Source: Zavarzinella formosa DSM 19928 | GTDB lineage: Bacteria; Planctomycetota; Planctomycetia; Gemmatales; Gemmataceae | Assembly: GCF_000255705.1 (NCBI RefSeq) | Contig: NZ_JH636441.1 | Location: forward strand, 431,884-495,883 | Direction: 5' to 3' | DNA length: 64,000 bases | Part shown: positions 1 through 8,072 of the stretch, piece after piece | Layout of the letters: the number at the start of each line of letters is the position of its first letter | Numbering within the stretch: the first letter of the stretch is position 1 | Position numbers and translations under genes: made by a program | Notes under the pieces: model-generated | What the model was told of the DNA's origin: nothing | Database searches by the model: none | The model's input: the letters and a program-made list of their open reading frames with translations, nothing else

Positions 1-1673
1 GACGGCGTTCCGTCCGGCTTCCAGACGCGGACGGATTTGTCCCATCCGGCGGTCGCCAGCCAGTCCCCCTTGGGGGAAAACACCGCCGCCGTCACCACGC
101 CGCCATGCCCCTTGAGGGTCAGGAAATTTTCACCGGGCACATGCCAGAGTTTGGCTGTTTTGTCCCAACTGGTGGTGGCCATCACATCGCCGGTCGGGGC
201 GAAAGCCACCGAACTCACGACGCCGGTGTGTCCCTTCAGCGTGGCCCGTTCGCCGCCGGTGGCGGCGTCCCACAGTTTCACCGTCTTGTCCCAACTGGAT
301 GTGGCAATCAAGCGGCTGTCCGGCGAGAAGGCCAGCCCCGTGATGTCCCCCGTGTGACCGCGAAACGGTCGGTCGGCGGCGGGGTTGGAATCGTTGGTCT
401 TCATGATGCGTTTCTCGGGCGGCAACGGAGGCTTGGTGTTCGGGGCTGGATTCGGACGGCTCGCCACCGGATTGACCGGCGGCTGAACTATCTTCGGCGG
501 CGGAGCCACCGGAACTTTCGGAACCGCCGGAGGGGACGGGATCTTCGGTTCGGGTTGCAGAACCACGGGCGGTGGTTCCGGCGAGCGAGGGGCGATAGGA
601 ATCGGCGAAACAGAAGCACGGGTCGATGAATCCGGCCGGATCGGAGCGAACGAGATCATGCCGGATTCATCGGGCTTCAACTGGCCCGATTCGGATCGCA
701 TGTTTCCGGACAACTCGGACGGTTTCGGCGGTGATGCCGAGTCGTCGGTGATCTTGGGTTGCGCCTCGTCCTCGGCCGTCGGCAGGTCGAACCGGATCAC
801 GCTGCTAAGGGAATCAACAATGTTCTGAACCGGCTCGCCCAGCATTTCGCGGACTTGATCGGCGGTTAGAGAATTAAACGATCCCGAGGTCGAGGCGTTC
901 GAGGGGAGCGGATCTCGGAACAAATCCACCGAATCGTTTTCGGTGCGGGCCAGGCCGAGGCGTTGGGAAAGCCCCGTGTATTGCCGGGAGGCCACGCAGC
1001 GGGGGCTGGCGATCAGCACGGGCTTGCCCATGTCATGCGCCCGCCGCACCTCCGGGTCGAACGGAATGGCCTGCGGCAACAACGTCGCGGCGAAAACCCG
1101 CCTCAGTTCGGCCTCCCAAGAACCGCCGAGGGGTTCTCCCTCCGGCAGTGTCAACAGGATGCCGCTCATCCGGACCGGGCTGCCTTCTTCCTGAACGGAC
1201 CGGATGATGCTCAGAAAATTGGGGACCGCCCGAAAGACCATCGGCTCGGCCCGGAGGACGAGGATCAATTCATCCGACACTCGAATGAGCTGACGAAGTT
1301 GAAAACCACCGATGACCGGCGGGCAATCAAAAAACACCAACCCATACTGGCGAAACGCGGGTGACTCGTGAAGGAGAATCAGAAACTCGTCCAACGTATG
1401 GACAGGTTTATGCGGGTTGCCGTAAGGGGTCGTGAGATCCAGACCGGGGACGATGTTTCGCCACAACGGTGCGTCGCTATCGGCTCCCAGTTGACGGAGT
1501 GTGCCGGTGGTCTCCGGGCGACCGACGCCGAGGGCCACGCGGGCCCCGCCGAGCGGGTCGCAATCCACCACCAGAACCTTCCCGCCGGCCAGAGCCGCGG
1601 AGGTGGCCAGATTCACGACGGTCGTGGTCTTGCCCACGCCGCCCTTCTGGCTGGCAACAAGGAATTTCTTCAC
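1..1673 (-). CDS. ParA/MinD-type ATPase fused to WD40 repeats (partial, C-terminus outside window)
   Basis: The frame is open from a GTG at 1673 to the window edge, at least 557 residues, and I read it codon by codon without finding a stop. The N-terminus has the deviant Walker A of the ParA/MinD family (KGGVGKTT, residues 10-17), a VVDCDP segment and a Walker B-like FFDCPP near residue 115. The ATPase domain ends around residue 255. A Ser/Pro-rich linker follows to about 435, with many PP and PK steps. From residue 439 there are three WD40 units, each with GH, a FSP turn and a W-D-K-S/T-V-x-L/V-W end; the third is cut by the edge. A GAGGGG ribosome site lies 8 bases before the GTG. ParA ATPases position cargo and WD40 propellers bind proteins, so a positioning or scaffold role is inference. 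It is divergent from the barrel gene at 2039. Confidence 0.85.
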   Translation of the reverse strand, partial: MKKFLVASQKGGVGKTTTVVNLATSAALAGGKVLVVDCDPLGGARVALGVGRPETTGTLRQLGADSDAPLWRNIVPGLDLTTPYGNPHKPVHTLDEFLILLHESPAFRQYGLVFFDCPPVIGGFQLRQLIRVSDELILVLRAEPMVFRAVPNFLSIIRSVQEEGSPVRMSGILLTLPEGEPLGGSWEAELRRVFAATLLPQAIPFDPEVRRAHDMGKPVLIASPRCVASRQYTGLSQRLGLARTENDSVDLFRDPLPSNASTSGSFNSLTADQVREMLGEPVQNIVDSLSSVIRFDLPTAEDEAQPKITDDSASPPKPSELSGNMRSESGQLKPDESGMISFAPIRPDSSTRASVSPIPIAPRSPEPPPVVLQPEPKIPSPPAVPKVPVAPPPKIVQPPVNPVASRPNPAPNTKPPLPPEKRIMKTNDSNPAADRPFRGHTGDITGLAFSPDSRLIATSSWDKTVKLWDAATGGERATLKGHTGVVSSVAFAPTGDVMATTSWDKTAKLWHVPGENFLTLKGHGGVVTAAVFSPKGDWLATAGWDKSVRVWKPDGTP

Positions 1674-2038
1674 GCCAACACCCCTCGCGGTGGCCGCCCG
1701 GCGAGCGCGAATACAGGAGGAACACGACCCGGCCGGTTGCGGCGGTCGCATGAAGTATTGATTATGCACAACGCCGGGGGATCGAACAAGGAAAAGTGGT
1801 CGCGCAAACTCGGTGAATTCGGGGGATTTTTCCGCATAATCGCGCCACAGCGAAGGCGGGCTGAATGCGCCGGACGAATCGGAAGGATTGGGGTGGTTGC
1901 GCGGGCGCGAAAACCGGCCTTGCCGGTGAATTCCGATTGTCCGGTCATTCCGATTAAACCACGGGGGCAAAAACAGCCGATGAGAATCGTTGATCTGGTT
2001 CGTTCCGGGTCACGGATCAAGCCATTGAGGGCGGGCCG
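1674..2038. other. Divergent intergenic region, no gene seen
   Basis: This 365-base gap separates the ParA-WD40 gene (minus) from the barrel protein gene (plus). It must hold both promoters, but I see no convincing paired -35/-10 boxes. The open frames crossing it on either strand read as shadows. Confidence 0.5.
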
Positions 2039-3391
2039 GTGAGACAAATATTCACAATCGGGATTTTGCTGGCGGGGGTGTCCGCATGGGCGCAATCGCC
2101 CACAGCCCCGGCTGCGAAACTCGCCCTGCCTCTTCCCCCGCCGCCTTCCCCCACCGTCCGGGCCGCCGGGGCCGACTTTTGGGATGATGGCCCGCAACCC
2201 TCGGCCCGACTTGGCCCGTTGAGCGCGGACATCGGCAAGGGACCGGCCGACGCCGACGATCAAGAACGTTATAACTGGGGCGCCCCGCGTCGGCCTGCCG
2301 TCAAAGACAAAGACCGGGATCGAGATCGAGACAGGGATTCGGACCGCTCGCGGGACCGAACCCGCCCCACGGCCGAACTGGCCAGCCGGACAAAATCTTC
2401 TGATGATCGGGATCGGGATGACCGAAGCGCCCGGCTCCGCGAACCCACCAACGGCAAACTGACAAACTTCAACAGAGGCAGTTTGGGCGACTGGTGGGAT
2501 GAGAACACCCGCGATGTTCGCGAAGGCGTCCGGGCCTGGGGGGACAAGGACAAAGACCGGCTGGCCTTTGAAAGCGATTGTGCGTTCCAAGATTTCGTTT
2601 CCCCGATCTCGAACCCGTTTCTGGCCGAAGATCCGCGAGCCTTGACGGAACTTCGCCCGATCTACATTTACCAAACCATCCCCAAGAACCAGTACCTCTA
2701 CCAAGGCGGCAACGCGCAGTTCTTCGGGTTGCAAGGCCGGCTCGCCCTCACGGAACGGTTCTCCGTGGTGGTGAACAAGCTGGGCGGGAATATCTTCAAC
2801 CCCGGTTCCACGTCTCCCCTGGACAACGATGTGGGACTTTCCGAAATCTGGCTCGCCCCGAAATTTGCCTTCTGGCGGGATGTCGAAACGCAAACGCTGG
2901 CGACCGGCGGCTTGATGTTCCAGATTCCCGTCGGCGGCAAGAGCGTCTATCAGGACACCGGCAGTCTGTCGCTTGTTCCCTATGTGAGCTATGGTCAACG
3001 CCTCTGGCGAACCGGAGCAGGGACGTTCTCCGTGCAAAACACGGTGGGCTATTCCTTCGGGACGAACAACCTGCGCAGCGATTATCTCTACGACACCGCC
3101 CAGTTGAGCCTTGACGTTCTCGACAGCCATCGGTTCTACCCGGTCATCGAAATGTCGTGGTTCCACTACACCAGCGACGGCAAGGAGCGGCCGTACCTTG
3201 CCTTTGAGGGCCGCGATCTCGCCAACATCGGCGCCCCGGTCAAGGGCCGCGACTATCTCACCATCGCCCCAGGCTTCCGCTTCAACCTCACGCAAGCCTG
3301 GCAATTCGGGGTCTCCACGGAGTTCCCCCTCCTCGGCACCAAAGACCTCATGAAGTTCCGTCTGGGCGTGGACGTCATCTGGCGGTACTGA
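2039..3391 (+). CDS. Exported putative outer-membrane beta-barrel protein with Asp/Arg-rich linker
   Basis: The 450-residue product starts at a GTG and has a clear signal peptide (hydrophobic residues 4-16, cleavage likely after AWA at 18). Residues 20-60 are Pro/Ala rich. Residues 88-132 are low complexity, with alternating Asp and Arg. From about residue 183 the pattern changes to alternating hydrophobic and polar strands with many aromatic residues, ending in an aromatic C-terminal residue (WRY), as expected for barrels inserted by BamA. Conserved-looking strands include LALTERFSVVVNK and LMFQIPVGGKSVY. This resembles transporter-like barrel proteins common in planctomycetes, but the substrate cannot be told. 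The highly charged linker could span periplasm or cell-wall material, which is inference. Confidence 0.7.
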   Translation: MRQIFTIGILLAGVSAWAQSPTAPAAKLALPLPPPPSPTVRAAGADFWDDGPQPSARLGPLSADIGKGPADADDQERYNWGAPRRPAVKDKDRDRDRDRDSDRSRDRTRPTAELASRTKSSDDRDRDDRSARLREPTNGKLTNFNRGSLGDWWDENTRDVREGVRAWGDKDKDRLAFESDCAFQDFVSPISNPFLAEDPRALTELRPIYIYQTIPKNQYLYQGGNAQFFGLQGRLALTERFSVVVNKLGGNIFNPGSTSPLDNDVGLSEIWLAPKFAFWRDVETQTLATGGLMFQIPVGGKSVYQDTGSLSLVPYVSYGQRLWRTGAGTFSVQNTVGYSFGTNNLRSDYLYDTAQLSLDVLDSHRFYPVIEMSWFHYTSDGKERPYLAFEGRDLANIGAPVKGRDYLTIAPGFRFNLTQAWQFGVSTEFPLLGTKDLMKFRLGVDVIWRY

Positions 3392-3392
3392 T

Positions 3393-3535
3393 TGTCGCCT
3401 TTGGCGACAGGGTTTAGGGTGTAGGGGTTAGGGTTTAGCAGACAAAGCTTCAAAGCGAGCCATTCGACTCCAACGCCAAATCTTTCTTCTAAACCCTAAT
3501 CCCTAACCCCTAAACCCTGTCGCCGTCAGGCGACA
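3393..3535. repeat. REPIN-like palindromic element with telomere-like GGGTTTAGGG arms
   Basis: Both ends carry a small hairpin, TGTCGCC/GGCGACA, at 3393-3409 and 3518-3535. Next to them lie 29-base arms rich in GGGTTTAGGG (3410-3438) and the inverse CCCTAAA (3489-3517), matching at 26 of 29 positions. The spacer is 50 bases. Two hairpin units in opposite orientation around a spacer is the layout of REPIN elements. The element begins two bases after the upstream stop codon. Confidence 0.75.
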
Positions 3536-3541
3536 TATAAT
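3536..3541 (+). promoter_or_regulatory. Candidate -10 box (TATAAT) at the edge of the palindromic element
   Basis: A perfect TATAAT lies immediately after the right hairpin of the repeat and 48 bases before the redoxin start. The -35 position has no good TTGACA match, so this is a weak promoter call. Confidence 0.3.
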
Positions 3542-3588
3542 GGAGCGAATCGCCCCATTCTACCCGCCGTGCCAAGGGGGTTGTTGTC

Positions 3589-4188
3589 ATGCGTTTGCTT
3601 GCCGGTTTGTTAAGTCTGTGTCTCGTCGCCCCGCTGTTTGCCGGGGAATTCAACAAGAAACTAAACATCGGCGACAACGCCCCGGCTTGGAAAAACCTGC
3701 CCGGCGTTGATGGCAAAAACCATTCCCTTGCGGATATCAAGGACCGGGATTATGTGGTGGTGATCTTCACTTGCAACAGTTGCGCTTGCTCCGAGGAGTA
3801 CGAAGACCGCATCGTTGCGTTCACGCAAAAGTACGCCGACCGCGTGGCCGTGGTGGCCATCAACGTGAACACTATCCCGGAAGACAAACTGGACGCCATG
3901 AAGAAGAAGGCGGCAAAGAAGAAATTCACCTTCCCGTACCTCTACGACGAAACGCAACAAATCGCCCGTGATTACGGGGCCACCTACACGCCGGAATTCT
4001 TTGTGCTGAACAAAGAACGGAAGATCGCCTACATGGGGGCGATGGACGACAAGACAAACGTCACCGAAGTGAAGGACAAATACTTGGAAGCCGCCACGGA
4101 TGCGATCCTCGCCGGGAAGACACCCCCCAAGGCCGAAACGGTTGCCCGTGGTTGCCTCATTCGCTTCAAGCGAGTCCGGGTGGATTGA
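3589..4188 (+). CDS. Exported thioredoxin-like redoxin (AhpC/TSA-type fold)
   Basis: The 199-residue protein has a signal peptide (residues 1-18, ending LFAG), so it should act in the periplasm or cell-envelope space. The redoxin fold is recognisable: GDNAPAW, LADIKDRDYVVVIFT, then Cys62-Asn-Ser-Cys65 followed by Cys67, and a cis-Pro-like YTPEFFVL segment near residue 138. A CxxC active site at this place suits a thiol-disulfide exchange or peroxidase-like role. Planctomycetes carry many such lone exported redoxins with a conserved C-terminal RGC-IR-KR tail, seen here near residue 187, and their substrates are unknown. The gene stands alone, between a palindromic repeat upstream and a convergent large gene downstream. 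Confidence 0.8.
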   Translation: MRLLAGLLSLCLVAPLFAGEFNKKLNIGDNAPAWKNLPGVDGKNHSLADIKDRDYVVVIFTCNSCACSEEYEDRIVAFTQKYADRVAVVAINVNTIPEDKLDAMKKKAAKKKFTFPYLYDETQQIARDYGATYTPEFFVLNKERKIAYMGAMDDKTNVTEVKDKYLEAATDAILAGKTPPKAETVARGCLIRFKRVRVD

Positions 4189-4388
4189 TTTTGGCTTGCC
4201 AAAGGGTGTGGACAATTTTTCTGTCACACTTTGGCGACTGGCCCCCGGCGGTTCGGCGATCAAGAAAACGGAACGACTTCCCGTTCAATGAAACGGGACG
4301 GGCTGGCAAAAAAATCACAAACTCCTTGGGGCGAATACCGGTCAATTGGCCATGCCAGAAACATTTGCCAATCCCTCTACTGTCTTCT

Positions 4389-4437
4389 CTGTGAGACTTT
4401 GTGTGACCTTTGCGTTTTTGTGGTTACTCTTTGCCGA
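4389..4437. repeat. Short dispersed repeat (half copy)
   Basis: This stretch, reading ACTTTGTGTGACC followed by TTTGCG and GTGGTTA, is the same family as the inverted pair at 7927-8055. The two copies bracket the large PQQ gene. Confidence 0.5.
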
Positions 4438-7400
4438 ATTTCTTCTTGACCGGGATTAACGCCAGCGAAGTTTGCACGGAGAAGTTGCAAGTGCAACCGG
4501 AACTGGCCTCCGGGGCGACGACGATGCCGCCGACGGGGAGGAAGTTGATCCAACAACCGGGGCGGGTTTCGGTTGTCACGGTCTTTGGGCTTCCTTCCAG
4601 AAGGTTGTAGCTTTTGGCAGTGTCGTCCCGGTAGAAGAGGCAACTGTCGGAGGCCGAGAGGGTGCCGCAACCGCGACGATCTTTGCCGTTGATCCACGGC
4701 CATTTCCATTCGACCGGTTTGCCTGTGTGCAACTCGTAGGCATACGGTTCGCAAAAGAGCGTCGTTCCCACGATGGTGGGATGTCGTTCCTGTTCGCCGT
4801 GTTCGCCGCCGATTTTGTCCTTTTGATCTTGGTTCTTCGACCAGACGAGTTCGCCGGTTTTCGCGTCGAACACCCGCACATCGTAAAAGACGGTGTCTTT
4901 CGCCTTGTTGGTTCCGCTGTTGCGGGAGCCGACGAGGACGAGTTTTTCCTGTGAACACACGGCAAAGATGTTGTGCCGAATGTCTTCAAGCGTCTTCCCC
5001 GACTGCTGCCAGATCACCTTGCCGTCTTTCAGGTCGAGGCAGGTGATCGTGCAACCCTTGCCGACAAGGGCTTCGTATTTGGCCCTCGGGCCTTTGAGCG
5101 TCTCGGGGTTGTCGCTCTCCACCAGATACATTCGGCCATTGCCGACGGCGAACGACGGGTTGACGATCATCCCGGCTTTCGGCTTGTAGGTCCAGGCGAG
5201 TTCTTTCGTTTTCTGGTCGTAAGCAAAGAAGAAGTCGCTTCCCACGGCCGGAACGAAATCCCAATGGGTTTCCGTCAGCGTGGCCTTGTGGCTTTGGTCC
5301 CGTCGGATGCCTCCCGGTTTGACGGCGCTGCCGAGCAATTTGTCCCCGACCGGGGCCGTGAAACCCCACTCGAATTTCTGGCCGCTCCCCAAATCCGGCA
5401 CGGCAAACGTATGTTGCAGTTTCCCGGTGGCCGGGTCGAATGTCTGGCATTGTCCGGCCGACGAGATGAACACCGATTGATCGTTCACGCAGAGATAACT
5501 GCTGTCCCGAAAAGCCGTCACCCGGCGGGAATTGGGAATTTTGTTCTCCCAGAGGATCGTGCCGTTGTAGATATCCACGGCCGTGATGATGTCCTCGCCG
5601 GGGACGAACACCCGGCCGTTGAGCGAGACGGGGGACACCGTTCGGTGGTGGCGGTCGATCATCTGTCTCGCCCCCGGCTTGCCGAACCATTGGAGTTCGA
5701 GTTCGCTGGAAACCAACTTGTCCCCGCTGCAAGCGGTGTTGCCGGGATCACCGTACATCGTCGGCCAGGTTCCCTCTCCTTCGAGTTTCGGCCGTCGAAC
5801 AGTGTCTTTGAACTCATGATCGAACACCGCCAACCCGCCGTGCGGCCGGGTGACGCGGATCACTTCTTCGCGGGGACACGGAGCTTCGACAATCACCAGG
5901 TTAAACGTGTAATCGGAGAACGGCAGCTTGTCGAGCGGGGCGTTGATGATCGTCGTGCGGTCGGCCAGTTCCCGCGTCCGTAACGTCCGTCGGGCTTCGT
6001 CCGCTTTGTCGGCGTCCGGTTCGATGCCCACCACCTGACCGGGGGAGCACATGGCCAATTCGGCGACCAGTTTGCCAGTCCCGCTTCCGATGACGAGCGT
6101 ATAACCCTTCGGAAAGTCCGCGAGTTTCAACGCATCTTTGGCGAAGGTCGGGTCAAGTTTAGGCAACATGCCGCCCTTGAATTCGATGTGTCGAGGTTCG
6201 TCCGTCGAGAAGCAATAAATCTTCCCCTTGTCCGTGCTGGCGAACAACCGGCCCCGGACGAGGGCCAGCGAGAAGACGCGGCCATCCACCGGAGCCGACC
6301 AGATTTCTTTTCCGCTGTCCCGGTCAAACGCGGCCACCTTGCCGTCGCCGCCGCCGATCTTGGCGTTGGCGCAGCCGATGAACGCATCGGGATAATCTTT
6401 CGGCAAATCGTTTAATTGCTTGCCGATCTCCTTGCCGGACGCCTTGAGGTCGGCGACAAACGCCCTCGCGGGATTGCGGCCTGCCTGAACCATTAATTTG
6501 CCAAACAGTCGTTCGAGATATCCTTGGGCAGTGATCTTCAATGTCTGCCGGCTGATCTCCGTGCCATCTTCGACGTTCAATGCCAACTGATACACGCCCC
6601 AACTCGGGAAGACGCCGCCGCACACATAGGCTTTGCCCCCTTCCACCAACACATCCGTGCGGACGGGCCATGCGCTAATCATCCGCGAATTGCCGGGAAT
6701 ACGCCGGTTGTTCGGCGCCAGCGACTTCTTCCAGATCAACGAGCCGTCCTTGGTTCGCACGCAATAAACATTCCCGTCGTCACAACCGAACAACAATCGA
6801 TCCCCGGCCACCGTCGGGGCCAGCCTCACCGGGCCTTCCGTGTGGAACACCCATTTTTCCTGGCCCGTTTTGGCATCAAGGCAGACGGCCGCATTTTCGG
6901 AAGACGAACCGAAATAAATCTGATCGCCGACGCCGGTGACGTGATACGCCCGGTCAAAGGTGATGCGTTCGGTCAGGTCGGCTTTGTCGTGGTAATAGTC
7001 GGCCTTTGCTTCTTCGGGCCACGCGGGTTGCGGTTCCGCATAGCTGGCTTTCCATGCTTGTTTCAACGGGAAGGACAGCTTTTCTTCACTCTGACCCGTC
7101 CGGCGATTATCGCGGTTGGCGGTCGGCCAGTCGGTCACTTGAATTCGCGTTCCCTCGATGCCGGGAAACCCGGCTTTGCGATCCGCAAATGTCTTGGCGA
7201 TGGCCTTCTGCGGCAGGGCTTGAGAGTGGACTGTCACTGACTCCATTTGCCCGGCGACGGAGTAAAACTCATCGTCGTCGTGGTAGGCCATGATCGTGTA
7301 CCAACCCTTGGGCGGGTATTCGATGTCCCCGATTTGTTCCTTCGATTTGGCCTGAAGAATGCCATCCACATAGACGCACATCTCCTTGCCGTCATAGGTG

Positions 7401-7891
7401 CCGACGACGTGATACCATGCCCCGATTTGAAACAGGTCTTTGGCTTTCAGATAAGTGAGTTTGTTCTTGGTTTTGGTGGAGACGGCAAAGAAAAACTGGT
7501 TGTTCTCGAAGCCAAGCAGCCAGCCTTTCTCGTAGGGGCCGTTGTCCTGAAACGCCCCGACCAGACCGCCCCATTGTTGCGGCCGGTCAATCCGCACCCA
7601 CGCCTCGGCCGTGATTGCCTTCGTCGGCAGGTTCACTTTGGCGATGCTGTCCGAGACTTCCAATTGATGCCGGGATTTGGCAAGCCCCGGAAAAATGAGC
7701 GAATTCGGAGCCTCCTTGGCGAACTCCACCGGCCCGGTGAGCTTCGCCGACAACCCGCCCGCCTTGGCTTGGAAGACGTTGTCCTTGTGCTGCGAAGCTG
7801 TGAATTCCCACTGATGCAGGATTGCTTCTTGGGCAATCACCGTGGACGAAAGAGCAGCCGCCATGAGGAGGGAGATGGTGAATTGGCGCAT
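4424..7891 (-). CDS. Exported LamG / PQQ-repeat protein with embedded SAM-methyltransferase-like domain
   Basis: The start at 7891 is chosen because a GAGGGA ribosome site precedes it and a signal peptide (residues 1-20, ending VIAQ) follows; a longer frame upstream lies inside a repeat. The 1155-residue product begins with a LamG/concanavalin-like domain (about 65-240, with AEAWVRID and WYHVVGTYDGK). PQQ-type propeller strands follow (about 325-565: VCLDAKTGQEKWVF, VAAFDRDSGKEIWS), then a Rossmann methyltransferase-like unit (about 595-695, with VIGSGTGKL and an acidic VGIEPD), then a second long PQQ stretch to about 1140. Such proteins occur in planctomycetes, but their function is unknown. 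A SAM-binding motif in an exported protein is odd, because SAM is cytoplasmic; the fold may have been kept for another job. Confidence 0.8.
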   Translation of the reverse strand: MRQFTISLLMAAALSSTVIAQEAILHQWEFTASQHKDNVFQAKAGGLSAKLTGPVEFAKEAPNSLIFPGLAKSRHQLEVSDSIAKVNLPTKAITAEAWVRIDRPQQWGGLVGAFQDNGPYEKGWLLGFENNQFFFAVSTKTKNKLTYLKAKDLFQIGAWYHVVGTYDGKEMCVYVDGILQAKSKEQIGDIEYPPKGWYTIMAYHDDDEFYSVAGQMESVTVHSQALPQKAIAKTFADRKAGFPGIEGTRIQVTDWPTANRDNRRTGQSEEKLSFPLKQAWKASYAEPQPAWPEEAKADYYHDKADLTERITFDRAYHVTGVGDQIYFGSSSENAAVCLDAKTGQEKWVFHTEGPVRLAPTVAGDRLLFGCDDGNVYCVRTKDGSLIWKKSLAPNNRRIPGNSRMISAWPVRTDVLVEGGKAYVCGGVFPSWGVYQLALNVEDGTEISRQTLKITAQGYLERLFGKLMVQAGRNPARAFVADLKASGKEIGKQLNDLPKDYPDAFIGCANAKIGGGDGKVAAFDRDSGKEIWSAPVDGRVFSLALVRGRLFASTDKGKIYCFSTDEPRHIEFKGGMLPKLDPTFAKDALKLADFPKGYTLVIGSGTGKLVAELAMCSPGQVVGIEPDADKADEARRTLRTRELADRTTIINAPLDKLPFSDYTFNLVIVEAPCPREEVIRVTRPHGGLAVFDHEFKDTVRRPKLEGEGTWPTMYGDPGNTACSGDKLVSSELELQWFGKPGARQMIDRHHRTVSPVSLNGRVFVPGEDIITAVDIYNGTILWENKIPNSRRVTAFRDSSYLCVNDQSVFISSAGQCQTFDPATGKLQHTFAVPDLGSGQKFEWGFTAPVGDKLLGSAVKPGGIRRDQSHKATLTETHWDFVPAVGSDFFFAYDQKTKELAWTYKPKAGMIVNPSFAVGNGRMYLVESDNPETLKGPRAKYEALVGKGCTITCLDLKDGKVIWQQSGKTLEDIRHNIFAVCSQEKLVLVGSRNSGTNKAKDTVFYDVRVFDAKTGELVWSKNQDQKDKIGGEHGEQERHPTIVGTTLFCEPYAYELHTGKPVEWKWPWINGKDRRGCGTLSASDSCLFYRDDTAKSYNLLEGSPKTVTTETRPGCWINFLPVGGIVVAPEASSGCTCNFSVQTSLALIPVKKKFGKE

Positions 7892-7926
7892 TGGAAATCC
7901 CTCATTGAAAGTCATCGGACAGAACC

Positions 7927-8055
7927 AAAAGGCATTAACCATCAAGACGCGAAGATCACACAAAGTTCCACAAGGAAAACCAAAGAGATATTTCTTCAGA
8001 AGTCTTATTTGCGGAACTTTGTATGATCTTCGCGTCTTGGTGGTTAATGCCTTTT
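7927..8055. repeat. Long imperfect inverted repeat (43-base arms)
   Basis: Arms at 7927-7969 and 8013-8055 match at 41 of 43 positions, and both mismatches would be G-U pairs in RNA. The core contains GACGCGAAGATCA, a type of intergenic repeat seen in many bacteria. It lies between the convergent-side start of the PQQ gene and the 3' end of zwf and could act as a strong hairpin. Confidence 0.75.
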
Positions 8056-8072
8056 CTCTCTTCGTTTTCTTC

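Noticed and set aside
1670..3304. 544-residue minus-strand frame
   Set aside because: It lies opposite the barrel gene, has no motif, and only arises from stop-poor GC-rich sequence.
3410..3517. Real telomere or chromosome end
   Set aside because: The GGGTTTAGGG-like arms are inside a 143-base palindrome between two ordinary genes, with continuous sequence on both sides.
4973..5983. 336-residue plus-strand frame
   Set aside because: Shadow of the PQQ gene on the other strand; no recognised protein pattern.
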